A DNA stretch of 64,000 bases from Hevea brasiliensis (lineage: Eukaryota; Streptophyta; Magnoliopsida; Malpighiales; Euphorbiaceae): contig NC_079498.1 of NCBI RefSeq assembly GCF_030052815.1, forward strand, positions 74,944,992 to 75,008,991. The letters run 5' to 3'. The notes beneath the pieces are model-generated. The model saw nothing but the letters and a program-made list of their open reading frames with translations, had not been told where the DNA came from and did not search any database. Of the stretch, positions 1-10,209 are shown piece by piece. A program made the position numbers and the translations under genes. Position 1 is the first letter of the stretch, and each line of letters opens with the position of its first letter.

Positions 1-330
1 CTCTATCTGTGTCTCCAATACCTACGTGTGGCAAAAAGCAATGCACTAAGTAATACAACTTAGTGGTGCTAATATAAAATAAAAATAAACTAAATAAATA
101 AATATGCAGAAATTATGTTTTTATTTCATGTAGACTGAAATTTGATAATTTTTAGTAATTTTATTAATTTATTACTTTTTATATTCATTATTTGGTAATA
201 AATTATTAAGACTTATTTCGGTTGCCCAAGTAACCTATACTAGTTGACTAGACTGGATAAACGGGTAAATTGGCACTAGGTACTAAGTATCTCGGGCCGT
301 CACACCATCGATCACATAGTGTCTACTAGG
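1..330 (-). repeat. Gypsy LTR A, segment 1 of 3
   Basis: This is part of a minus-oriented Ty3/gypsy LTR of the same family as the Gypsy-3 LTRs. It is recognised by the shared block around the hairpin at 44-65 and by the run near 290-325 (cgtcacaccatcg and following), which also occurs in the other gypsy LTRs. It ends at the target site of Copia-1: the 5 bp ctagg at 326-330 recur at 9866-9870, after which the same LTR continues. The LTR's own 3' end lies left of the window, so I cannot tell whether it is solo or part of a full element. Confidence 0.85.
44..65 (-). other. conserved LTR hairpin (LTR A)
   Basis: A perfect 8-bp inverted repeat, cactaagt (44-51) and acttagtg (58-65), flanks a 6-nt loop. 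The same position in the other gypsy LTRs reads ctaagca...tgcttag. Here the C-G pair is replaced by T-A on both arms, so pairing is kept. The function is unknown; a structured element in the LTR transcript is inferred. Confidence 0.6.
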
Positions 331-2428
331 TGAAGGAACGGAAGCGTGAAAAACACAAGATTATAGCATTGAATTCAAAAATTTTCACCTAGGGTCACAT
401 GCACCATGCAAGATTTATTTTTTATCTATTTGATTTCAATGATAAACAACATATTAAAACTCTTTTAATATGTTTTTGGATCTCTATTTGCCATTTAAGA
501 TTTTAAAATTAATCAGATTAATTTTAGAACCCTAGATTAAATCAAGAACGATTACACTAACCTCTTGATGTGCTGCAGCGTGTCTGCGCCTTTGAGATTC
601 GTCGCCTTGAGACACGGATGTTGTCCCTCTAGCTTGTCCACACCAAGAACACCTATGGCAGCCCTTGAACAGCTTCTAAAGCCTTTTCTATTAATTAGAA
701 ATTCAAGTTACCTTTTTAAGAGATTAGAGATGTAAACAGGACACTAGAAACAATTTCTAGTGTTCTTAATTCAAGAGATTGATGGCTAATCTCTTTGAAT
801 TGATGAGAGATGAAGAAGAATGGCTGGAGAGGCTCAAAGTGGCGTGACAAATGAGAGGAGAGGCTGCTGGTTATTTTTTCTTTTCATAACCACACTTAAA
901 TAGCTAGGTTAACACATTAAACCCTAGCCACATGTCACCTTTTGATTAGCTCTAGGTTTAAGTGACCCAATCACATTGTGCCAAGTGTCAAACCTATATT
1001 TAATCTTGATTTTAATCATCTTACATGATTAAAAAAAAATATTTGGCAAGCTTATGTGTAATCCCATGTGTCACCATCTCATGGTGCCACGTGTCACACT
1101 GTGAAATGACCAAAATGCCCCTGTGTCTTAATTTTGAGTTCTTAACCCAAAATAATTATTTTCTTCTTCTAATTAATTTATATCAAATATAAATTAATTA
1201 ATTAATCTCTATTAATTAATTTCTCATCAATTAAATTCATATTTAAACACTTTAAATATAAATTTAATTTATACTACACATCCAATAATCTAGATTTGGT
1301 TTCAAGTCATGCTAGGGACTTTGCAATTTAATTGCAAACCAAATCTATTTAATTAATCAATTAAACTCTTTAATTAATTAATTAAATCATATTTAAATAG
1401 GTGATAACTTGTGTATGTGTGTGACTTACTAGGCTCATCACTAATTGGCAATGAGACATGATATCAACTCTTAATATCATCAGAACTCTTTCTTACCATA
1501 AATGATTTCTCTAAATCATTTTATGAACCTCATAGACCATGGTTAACACCTAGCATAGCATGCCATGGCCACCCAATTAGTAATAAGATTTACCTTAAAT
1601 GAACCTATAATCATATGTTATCATGCACTAGAATCTCTGTTACAAAAATCCCAACTCAAGTCGAGTCATGGTTTATATCAAACTCCATTTGCTATGAATA
1701 TTATGTTCTCTTTTAATTCCAGTTCTTGATTAAAAGATTTTTCTCATCGAAACTCTTTTACGAATAAATCTATCTGTCTGCCAGAACTTGAAACATCAAG
1801 AACAATTAAATGAACATAGGATTTTAACTCTATTTACTTAGAGGAACAGATTCCATCTTGATCAACACCTACCTCTATATATAACTAGTGAGCCAACACA
1901 TGCCCATATACCCATACATAGTACAAGTATGAAAGCGATCAAACTCAAACTACCTATATACAAGATAACCGTGCTATCTCAGTCTAAAGATTATATGCAT
2001 CGATATGATTTATGACAAAACATTGACAAGAGTAAACTCCATGTGCTTGTCATAAGTGTCACCGTTCGACCTACTTATCATGTATAAGTGCCTATCATGT
2101 TTGTTATATGGCATGAGACTCACCATTCCATCTTATTTATATCTCATATAAATAACTTGGGAACAAACAAGAATACAATCTTTCTGGATAAGTCATGTCC
2201 TTATTATGAAGTATCCTCGATTGTGAACCTATTTATGATACTTTGTGCTAGAAATATTGTCACTCATATTCTTAACAACTTAAGAATAATATTTCTAACA
2301 AAATATCAATGGACCTTTTCTATTACACATAAATATATTATGTAAACGGAAAAGTGGAAATGCCTTTATTAATAAAAATATGTACAAGATACATACTAAA
2401 TGATATGCTCTAGGGCATACTACTAACA
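331..2428 (-). repeat. Copia-1 3' LTR
   Basis: The 2098-bp 3' LTR (element sense on the minus strand) starts TGTTAG at 2428 and ends CCTTCA at 331. It pairs with 7761-9865. Differences from the partner are mostly small indels and swaps at CAG, CTG, CGA or CCGG sites (for example 1745-1800 and 1890-2060), unlike ordinary scattered substitutions. A TATA-like ctatttaag lies on the minus strand at 895-903. The 85-codon plus-strand ORF at 2088-2345 lies in the LTR, antisense to the element, and is not treated as a gene. Confidence 0.93.
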
Positions 2429-2438
2429 ATCTCCCACT
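2429..2438 (-). other. Copia-1 polypurine tract
   Basis: Read on the minus strand this is agtgggagat directly before the 3' LTR start TGTTAG. It is the expected plus-strand DNA priming site. The same tract precedes the LTR in Copia-2 at 36127-36136. Confidence 0.8.
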
Positions 2439-2499
2439 AGCACTAGAGCCATTCATTACAATATCTTAGACCTATCTTCTCAAGATGTCGGTCTAATCG

Positions 2500-2972
2500 A
2501 GTGCGTGACATAGGCTTAGTGAATGGATCACCGGATTTTCACCGATGCTATTTTCTGCATGGCTACTTCGCCGCCCAACTATTTCTCACGATAATGTGGT
2601 AGCGCCTTTCTATGTGTTTGGATTTACGGTGAGACCTTGGTTCCTTAGCTCAGTATGATTGCTCCATTGTTGTCACGATGTAATGGGCTGGCGACTCAAT
2701 GGAAGGAACTCTGTAAGTTACATCACGAACTTCTTTATCCAAGCAACCGTTTGCGGCATCGATGCGACAATAGACTCGACCTCTGTAGTGGAATCTGCAG
2801 TCGTGCTCTGTTTGGAACTCTTCCAACTGACTGCACCTCCATTACAAATGAACACATATCCAGAGGTAGACTTTCTATCATCGATATCTGATTGGAAATC
2901 AGAATCAGTATAACCATCTAATTGCAAGTCTCCACCTCCATAAATCAAGAATAAATCCTTTGTTCTTCTCAA
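2500..2972 (-). pseudogene. Copia-1 RNase H domain, broken
   Basis: This is the C-terminal RNase H part of the copia polyprotein, which removes RNA from RNA:DNA hybrids during reverse transcription. On the minus strand 2718-2972 encodes GYTDSDFQSDIDDRKSTSGY, the typical copia RNase H start, followed by a region resembling TEVESIVAS. The frame then breaks, and 2500-2700 can be followed only by comparison with Copia-2 (35714-36110). Many breaks fall where Copia-2 has CTG or CAG: 2531 caccgg versus cagctg, 2589 tctcacgat versus tctctgat, 2690 ctggcgac versus ctgctgac. These may be sequencing errors and not true mutations. Confidence 0.75.
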
Positions 2973-3023
2973 GTACTTAAGGATATTCTTGACTACTATC
3001 TAGTGTTCTAAACCTGGATTGGA

Positions 3024-3583
3024 TTAATACCTGTTAGTCAAACTAACAGCATATGCGATATCCGGCCTAGTACACAACATTGCATACATTAAACTTCCAA
3101 TAGCAGAAGCATATGGAATCCTGGCCATCTTATCTCTTTCTTCAGGTGTCTTTGGAGACATCTCTTTAGAAAGATGGATACCATGTCTCACTGGTAACAA
3201 TCCTCTCTTGGAATTAAGTATGTTAAACCTCTTTAACACCTTTTCCAAGTATAGACTTTGGGATAAACCTATTATTCTTTTCGCTCTATCTCTATAGATG
3301 CGAATCCCAAGAATATAGGTTGCCTCCCCTAAGTCTTTCATGGAGAATGTATTTGACAACCATACCTTTATAGTCGTCAACATACCTGTATCATTACCCA
3401 TCAACAGTATGTCATCCACATATAAGACAAGGAAAGTGATAGCACTGTCACTAACCTTCTTATATACACATGGCTCATCCTCATTTTTGATAAAACCAAA
3501 GGATTTAATGGCTTCATCAAAACGGATGTTCCAACTCCTCGAAAGCTTGTTTTATCCCATAAATGGATCGCTTTAGCTTGCAT
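3024..3583 (-). pseudogene. Copia-1 reverse transcriptase, C-terminal half, broken
   Basis: This is the palm and downstream part of copia RT. The catalytic motif YVDD is present at about 3411-3422 (read Y-V-D-D-I-L-L), followed by conserved copia blocks: MKDLGEATYILGIRIYRD, then LSQSLYLEKVLKRF and SAIGSLMYAMLCTRPDIAYA. The last is the usual end of RT before the RNase H tether. Frameshifts near 3520-3583 separate it from the N-terminal half at 3749-4078. The active-site residues look intact, so the damage is to the frame and not to chemistry. Confidence 0.82.
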
Positions 3584-3748
3584 ACCTTGGAACCATCTTG
3601 GGATTCAAATCCCTAGGTTGTTCCATGAAAATGTTTTCTTGATGTATCCATTGAGAAAAGCTGTTTTTACATCCATCTGCCAAATTTAATAATCATATTA
3701 CGCAGCTATTGCTAATAAAATCCTAATTGATTTAAGCATGGAAACAGA

Positions 3749-4078
3749 CTAGAAAGTCTCCTCATAGTCTATTCCTTGCCTTTGGCGAAACCCTTTCACT
3801 ACTAGCCTTGCCTTATAGGTCTCTACCTTTCCATCAGAACCAATTTTCTTCTTGAAAACCCATTTGTTCCCTATAGGTACAATACCTTCAGGTGGGTCAA
3901 CAAGATCCCAAACTTGATTCTTATACATGGAATCAATCTCGGATTTCATAGCATCAATCCATTTTGAAGAGTCTATATCTGATATAGCTTCTTCATAGGT
4001 AAGTGGATCATCTCCATGATCTACTTCTTCATGAGTAGACAACTCTTGTTCTTCTTCATAAAGAAAACCATATCTCAC
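3749..4078 (-). pseudogene. Copia-1 reverse transcriptase, N-terminal part
   Basis: This 109-codon open stretch contains the conserved start of copia RT: WIDAMKSEIDSMYKNQVWDL, then GNKWVFKKKIGSDGKVETYK and ARLVVKGFRQRQGIDYEETF. It overlaps the end of the integrase ORF in another frame, so there is a frameshift near 4078-4120. Compared with Copia-2 (about 33568-33605) this spot has cacggtggg for cactggtggg and gaatagtgtag for gagcagctgtag, which accounts for the frame loss. Confidence 0.82.
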
Positions 4079-5183
4079 GGTGGGTGAGATACCACAGTTG
4101 TTCTACGAGGAATAGTGTAGATGTTTCATCAATGGGTATAGGTTGACTAGATGGATCTATATCCATCCGATGCATTGGTTGGTCGAAATTCTCCAATTCT
4201 AACTCTATTTGCTTTCCTTTGCCTCCTTCTTGAACAAACTGTTGTTCAAGAAATGTGGCATCTCTACTTATCACAACCTTTTGTGAAGTAGGCAAATAAA
4301 AATAATATCCAAAACTATCTTTTGGATATCCAACAAATCGACCTCTATCTGATCTGGTCTCCAATTTATCAGTGTTCAGCTTTTTGATATAAGCTGGACA
4401 ACCCCAAATCTTAACATGCTTAAGACTTGGTTTTCTTCCATGCCATATCTCATAAGGTGTGGAAGAAACTGATTTTGATGGAATCCTATTCAGAATATAC
4501 AAAGCTGATTCTAATGCAAATCCCCAAAAGGAGATTGGCATATCAGTATAGCTCATCATACTACGTACAATATCCAATAGGGTACGATTTCTCCTTTCAG
4601 ATACACCATTCAGCTGTGGCATTCCTGGAGGAGTCAGCTGAGAAACAATGCCATGCTCTCTCAAGTATTCATCAAATTCAGTACTCAAATATTCACCTCC
4701 ACGATCTGATCGAAGAACTTTAATATTCTTTCCTGTTTGATTTTCTACTTCAGATTTAAATTCTTTGAACTTTTCAAAAGATTCATGTTTGTATTTCATC
4801 AAATACAAATACCCAAACCTTGATTTATCATCAGTAAAGGTAATAAAATAATGAAAGCCCCCTCTAGCCATTTCTTTAAACGGACCACATACATCACTAT
4901 GTATTAGTTCCAAAATATTTTCAGCTCTTAGCCCTTGTCCAACAAAGGGTGATCTAGTCATTTTGCCTTGAAGGCAAGATTCACAAGTTGGAGTAGGCTC
5001 AGAGCCCAATGAGGATAAAATCCCCATTTTCTCCAGTTTTGCAATCCTATCTTTTGCAACATGACATAACCTTAAGTGCCAAATATATTTTGAACTTGAG
5101 TTGGTTTTCACCATGGCATTGCATTCATTTAGATTGCTATACTCTGGCCAGTGGAAACACTTTCTTACTGGCAATGGAAACAC
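4056..5183 (-). pseudogene. Copia-1 integrase (pre-integrase zinc finger plus core)
   Basis: This 375-codon ORF encodes the copia integrase, which joins the cDNA to host DNA. About residues 35-80 form the HHCC zinc finger (WHLRLCH ... CESC). The core follows with all three catalytic acidic residues: D in LIHSDVCGPF, D in VLRSDRGGEY and E in NGVSERRNRTLLD. After it come the copia-typical SALYILNRIPSKSV and HGRKPSLKHVKIWGCPAYI. The first 20 or so residues are chimeric: a deletion joins zinc-knuckle-region sequence directly to the pre-integrase domain near 5140, so protease is missing. Frame is lost at the 3' end before RT. Confidence 0.88.
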
Positions 5184-5977
5184 TTTCCTGTTGGTAGTGG
5201 AAATACTTTCCTTTGCGTTTGTCAGCTTTGGTCTTTCTTTCTTGTTTAGCTATTTTCTTAGAAGGACCAGGAATCTGAGGTTTCTTTTTCTTATTGCCCT
5301 TCTTCTTGTTGGACTTTCTAGTAGAAGAAGATGCAACCAAAGCTACCTCTTTTTTCCTTTATTGCCTGGCATATTCTTTTGGGCAAAAACCAGCATGTTG
5401 AGTAAACCAGCTAAGGTGCATTCCTGTTTAGTCATATGAAAATTTGTCACAAAATTCCCAAAAGACTCAGGAAGGGACTGAAGGATCAAATCTGTTTGTA
5501 GTTGGAATTCATGTTGAAGTCAAGATGTTCCAACTGCTCAATCAGCCGAATCATCTTGTGGACATGATCCCCAACATTCTGTCCCTCAGACATCCTCATA
5601 CGGAATAGCTGTCTAGATATCTCATACCTAGCATTCCTGCTGTGCTCACCATACAATTCTTGTAAGTGAAGGAGGATCTCACTCGCACTCTGCATGTTCT
5701 CATGTTGCTTTTGTAACTCATTACTCATGGAAGCAAGCATATAACACTTAGCTCTCATATCATGCTCCTTCCACTTGTCCAAAGTTTGATGTTCCTCTTG
5801 TGTGACCTCTGGAGGTAAGGGACCAGGAACATTTGAATCTAGAACATATCCTATATGTTCAAGGTTCAAGACAAGTTTCAAATTTCTTAGCCAATCAGAT
5901 AGATTAGGTCCTGTCAACCTATTGTGATCAAGTATGCTTGCAAGGATATTGGATGGTGGTGGTTGTTTTGTGCTCAT
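5137..5977 (-). pseudogene. Copia-1 gag
   Basis: This is the capsid polyprotein of a copia element. The 163-codon first part (minus strand, ATG at 5975-5977) begins MSTKQPPPSNILASILDHNR and has the gag fold landmarks: LTGPNLSDWLRNLKLVL, LDKWKEHDMRAKCYMLASM, then LQELYGEHSRNARYEISRQL. A second, frame-shifted part at 5137-5340 is a lysine-rich tail (KSNKKKGNKKKKPQ) leading to a damaged CCHC knuckle, where a YFHY run replaces the expected CFHC. A 23-bp triplication (5149-5217) sits in the knuckle region. No protease follows. Confidence 0.85.
5149..5217 (-). repeat. 23-bp triplication in the gag knuckle
   Basis: There are three consecutive imperfect copies at 5149-5171, 5172-5194 and 5195-5217, each of the type cagtggaaacactttc plus 7 nt. 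Copia-2 has one copy (about 34988-35010). The unit length is not a multiple of three, so the expansion destroys the zinc-knuckle frame. Confidence 0.7.
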
Positions 5978-6176
5978 TTTTATCAGAAAATTAACTGTAG
6001 AAAATAACCAGATTAATTAGTAAATGTATCATGTAATTAACCAAAATGATTATGGTCTTTTAATCAAATTGGTCCTCCCACTAACTTAGCGAATCCTACA
6101 CTTCCAAAGTAAGCGGAAATCCTAGTTGGATGGATTTCTAGTGGGTGATTGAATTCTTATAATTCTATTGATCATC

Positions 6177-6390
6177 CTCAGGTACATCCATTATTGGAAT
6201 TATAATAAACTATAAGTGAGCAACTCCTTGCCCATCACATCTCATGTGAGGTTCAATCCTTTACCTAGCCCCTAATGCTCAAAATCTCAGGTACATCCAT
6301 TATTGACTTATCTTGCATTAGTTAAGTTGATCCCATTGAGCCAGTAATTATGCAAATAATTTTAATGTCCTCAGGTACATCCAATATTGG
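6177..6390 (-). repeat. three dispersed copies of a 21-mer in the leader
   Basis: The plus strand has ctcaggtacatccattattg at 6177, 6286 and, with one change, 6370. Read in element sense, the first two copies include an ATG that opens short upstream ORFs starting M-D-V-P-E. The first ends after 8 codons and the second after 11. In the third copy that ATG is TTG. The role is unknown. Confidence 0.65.
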
Positions 6391-7163
6391 CCACTAAACC
6401 ATTTACATATTTACAACATCTCATGCTTAACAATTATTCTTAAGAAAATCTCTTAAATAAATTGCATCTTATGCAACTATTTAAAATTTCTTAAAATAAT
6501 TGCCCCAATGGAGGGCCTATGTTATAATTACTTTAATTATAGCATTTCCAACTTAATCATTTGTTTGGAAGATTTTATGGTCATTCTATTTACTATTAAG
6601 GTCTCACTTTGCACATTATCCATTTGGCATGCATATATCATATAATTGCATACATTCCCATACATCTCATGCATTCATGGATAAGCAGTAAATATGGTAT
6701 GATCATGGACTTTCTATGGGATTCAATTCGAGCCACCAAGAATTGAATCAGGGGCATTACTAGGTGCATTTCATTCATTCATTTTACAAGAGTTGCTGAA
6801 GGAGTACATAATCAACACTTGATATTAAATTCCTCCCACTGGTCCCACCAATGCTCTTGACCTCCTTGAACTTCTTGCAATCCAATATTACATAGTAATC
6901 CTTGGCATACCAAGGCGAATTTACAAGAACTTAAATAAATGAAATTACAACCCAAAAATATTACAAACTTAATAATACATGCCCAAAATAAATTAAAATA
7001 AATTAATTAATTTACAATCCCAAAGAAACATAAAAGAAATAAATCCAATCACATTGGTCTTTTATAGTCCATGATCATCCACCATGCATATCACTATTTA
7101 ACAATTAAATAAAACATACATACTTAAATTAAATTGAATATCTCATATTCAACTTAAAAATCT

Positions 7164-7500
7164 AGATTTGAATATGATTCAAATAAATTTAAAAATTCAG
7201 ATTTGAATCTCATTCAAACAAATTTAAAAATTCAGATTTGAATCACATTCAAACAACTTCAAAAATTCAGATTTGAATCACATTCAAACATTTTTAAAAA
7301 AATCAGATTTGAATCACATTCAAATATTTTTTAAAAAATCAGATCTAAATTTTATTGAATCAATTTTAAAAAATCAGATTTAAATATGATTCAAACAACT
7401 TTAAAAATTCATATTTGAATCACATTCAAACAACTTTTAAAATTCATATTTGAATCACATTCAAACAATTTTTAAAATTCTGATTTGAATCATAATTTAA
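7164..7500 (-). repeat. 35-bp minisatellite of potential hairpins
   Basis: Ten tandem units start at 7164, 7199, 7234, 7269, 7304, 7341, 7376, 7411, 7446 and 7481. The spacing is 35 bp except once, where it is 37. Most units contain tttgaat-NNN-attcaaa, a 7-bp inverted repeat with a 3-nt loop. The loop varies (atg, ctc, cac) while the arms stay the same in most units. Units 6, 7 and 10 are degraded. The array lies in the leader of the element RNA, just downstream of the primer site. Confidence 0.85.
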
Positions 7501-7745
7501 TTGTGTGATTAAAACAACTAATTAAACACTTTAATTAGTCAAAGAATAGGCCTTAGATCATACAACAATTGCAGAATTAAAAGCCAAACCTTGAACCACC
7601 CATGGAACCATAGTTGCCGCCACCAATGGTGGCTTCACCATGTGTGCCGCCACACCTCTTGATCCAACCAGCAATGAATCAATCATCTCATGATCAAATC
7701 ACACAATTAAATCATATAATCAACAATCTAAATGGCAAATATAGT

Positions 7746-7758
7746 GGCTCTGATACCA
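7746..7758 (-). other. Copia-1 primer binding site (tRNA-iMet)
   Basis: On the minus strand this reads tggtatcagagcc, complementary to the 3' end of plant initiator tRNA-Met. It lies 2 nt from the 5' LTR end at 7761 and fixes the element's orientation. Confidence 0.9.
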
Positions 7759-7760
7759 AT

Positions 7761-9865
7761 TGAAGGCAGGCGTGAAAAACACAAGATTATAGCATTGAAT
7801 TCAAAAATTTTCACCTAGGGTCACATGCACCATGCAAGATTTATTTTTTATCTATTTGATTTCAATGATAAACAACATATTAAAACTCTTTTAATATGTT
7901 TTTGGATCTCTATTTGCCATTTAAGATTTTAAAATTAATCAGATTAATTTTAGAACCCTAGATTAAATCAAGAACGATTACACTAACCTCTTGATGTGCT
8001 GCAGCGTGTCTGCGCCTTTGAGATTCGTCTTCAGGACAACAGATGTTGTCCCTCTAGCTTGTCCACACCAAGAACACCTATGGCAGCCCTTGAACAGCTT
8101 CTAAAGCCTTTTCTATTAATTAGAAATTCAAGTTCTGCCTTTTAAGAGATTAGAGATGTAAACAGGACACTAGAAACAATTTCTAGTGTTCTTAATTCAA
8201 GAGATTGATGGCTAATCTCTTTGAATTGATGAGAGATGAAGAAGAATGGCTGGAGAGGCTCAAAGTGGCGTGACAAATGAGAGGAGAGGCTGCTGGTTAT
8301 TTTTTCTTTTCATAACCACACTTAAATAGCTAGGTTAACACATTAAACCCTAGCCACATGTCACCTTTTGATTAGCTCTAGGTTTAAGTGACCCAATCAC
8401 ATTGTGCAAAGTGTCAAACCTATATTTAATCTTGATTTTAATCATCTTACATGATTAAAAAAAAATATTTGGCAAGCTTATGTGTAATCCCATGTGTCAC
8501 CATCTCATGGTGCCACGTGTCACACTGTGAAATGACCAAAATGCCCCTGTGTCTTAATTTTGAGTTCTTAACCCAAAATAATTATTTTCTTCTTCTAATT
8601 AATTTATATCAAATATAAATTAATTAATTAATCTCTATTAATTAATTTCTCATCAATTAAATTCATATTTAAACACTTTAAATATAAATTTAATTTATAC
8701 TACACATCCAATAATCTAGATTTGGTTTCAAGTCGTGCTAGGGACTTTGCAATTTAATTGCAAACCAAATCTATTTAATTAATCAATTAAACTCTTTAAT
8801 TAATTAATTAAATCATATTTAAATAGGTGATAACTTGTGTATGTGTGTGACTTACTAGGCTCATCACTAATTGGCAATGAGACATGATATCAACTCTTAA
8901 TATCATCAGAACTCTTTCTTACCATAAATGATTTCTCTAAATCATTTTATGAACCTCATAGACCATGGTTAACACCTAGCATAGCATGCCATGGCCACCC
9001 AATTAGTAATAAGATTTACCTTAAATGAACCTATAATCATATGTTACCATGCACTAGAATCTCTGCATTACAAAATCCCAACTCAAGCCGAGTCATGGTT
9101 TATGTCAAACTCCATTTGCTATGAATATTATGTTCTCTTTTAATTCCAGTTCTTGATTAAAAGATTTTTCTCATCAGAAACTCTTTTCTGAATAAATCTA
9201 TCTGTCCTGGCCAGGAACTTGAAACATCAAGAACAATTAAATGAACATAGGATTTTAACTCTATTTACTTAGAGGAACAGATTCCATCTTGATCAACACC
9301 TACCTCCATATATAACTAGCAGGAGCCAACACATGCCCATATACCCATACATAGTACAAGTATGAAAGCAGTATCAAACTCAAACTACCTATATACAAGA
9401 TAACCGTGCTATCTCAGGTCTAAAGATTATATGCACTGATATGATTTATGACAAAACATTGACAAGAGTAAACTCCATGTGCTTGTCATAAGTGTCACTG
9501 GTTCGGCCTACTTATCATGTATAAGTGCCTATCATGTTTGTTATATGGCATGAGACTCACCATTCCATCTTATTTATATCTCATATAAATAACTTGGGAA
9601 CAAACAAGAATACAATCTTTCTGGATAAGTCATGTCCTTATTATGAAGTATCCTCGATTGTGAACCTATTTATGATACTTTGTGCTAGAAATATTGTCAC
9701 TCATATTCTTAACAACTTAAGAATAATATTTCTAACAAAATATCAATGGACCTTTTCTATTACACATAAATATATTATGTAAACGGAAAAGTGGAAATGC
9801 CTTTATTAATAAAAATATGTACAAGATACATACTAAATGATATGCTCTAGGGCATACTACTAACA
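7761..9865 (-). repeat. Copia-1 5' LTR
   Basis: The 2105-bp partner of 331-2428 has ends TGTTAG (at 9865) and CCTTCA (at 7761). Its outermost 3' edge differs (tgaaggcaggcgtg here, tgaaggaacggaagcgtg in the other copy), which looks like a small deletion. As the 5' LTR it should carry the promoter. The 85-codon plus-strand ORF at 9525-9782 is the duplicate of the one in the other LTR and runs antisense. Confidence 0.93.
8321..8329 (-). promoter_or_regulatory. TATA-like box in Copia-1 5' LTR
   Basis: Minus-strand ctatttaag lies in a gene-free part of the LTR and is conserved at the same place in all three related LTRs (895-903 on the minus strand, 37669-37677 on the plus strand). It is a reasonable but unproven core promoter. 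Confidence 0.4.
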
Positions 9866-10209
9866 CTAGGTATGTAACAGAACGGCTAACAAGCCATAAT
9901 AATCATCGGGCAGAAGGCCAAGTATATCAAGAGTATCAAAATGGCCAAAAGGCATAATATTACAAAATGGCACTATATGCCACAAATCACGAAATGGCAT
10001 GAAGCCATATGCAGTACTGCTATTGGAACCCTATTGGCATACCAACCTATCCAAACCAATCATACTAGGCATACTAGGGTATGTTAACAAAGTTAATTAG
10101 TTAATTCTTTGCATTTGAAGTTTAGTGGTTACTATTCACCTTACTATTTATGCAAAAATATTGACTTTTTCATAATTAATAAGTATGTAAGTTCTAACTC
10201 CACCAAATG
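9866..10209 (-). repeat. Gypsy LTR A, segment 2 of 3
   Basis: This is the continuation of LTR A after Copia-1, starting with the second copy of the Copia-1 target site (ctagg). It contains the module rich in short atggc/gccat runs (9900-10030) and the conserved ggcataccaacctatcc block near 10035 seen in every gypsy LTR here. It ends with aaatg (10205-10209), the target duplication of Gypsy-B. Confidence 0.88.

Larger units (their letters stand above)
5978..7745 (-). other. Copia-1 long untranslated leader
   Basis: About 1.77 kb lies between the primer site and the gag ATG, with no sizeable ORF on the minus strand. It is AT-rich and structured: a 35-bp repeat array nearest the primer site (7164-7500), and three copies of a 21-mer nearer gag (6177-6390). 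Long leaders with several small upstream ORFs are common in plant copia elements. The part at 6400-7150 shows nothing I can name. Confidence 0.7.
331..9865 (-). mobile_element. Copia-1, LTR retrotransposon with both LTRs
   Basis: This is a Ty1/copia element inserted in LTR A, 9535 bp long and oriented on the minus strand. It has LTRs of about 2.1 kb at 331-2428 and 7761-9865, ends TG...CA, a 5-bp target duplication ctagg (326-330 and 9866-9870), an initiator-tRNA-Met primer site and a polypurine tract. On the minus strand the order is gag, integrase, RT, RNase H, as expected for copia. It is defective: the reading frame is broken several times, and the region from the end of the gag zinc knuckle through protease to the start of the pre-integrase domain is deleted near 5140. 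The lineage within copia is not certain. Confidence 0.93.

Noticed and set aside
2088..2345. 85-codon ORF, repeated at 9525-9782 and, antisense, at 36220-36477
   Set aside because: It lies antisense in the copia LTR; repetition follows from LTR duplication and there is no recognisable domain.
2655..2913. Plus-strand ORFs across the copia RNase H region
   Set aside because: They are shadows of the minus-strand RNase H, which has clear motifs.
7164..7500. Regular 35-bp repeats resembling a CRISPR array
   Set aside because: The units are directly adjacent with no unique spacers, and the context is a plant copia leader.
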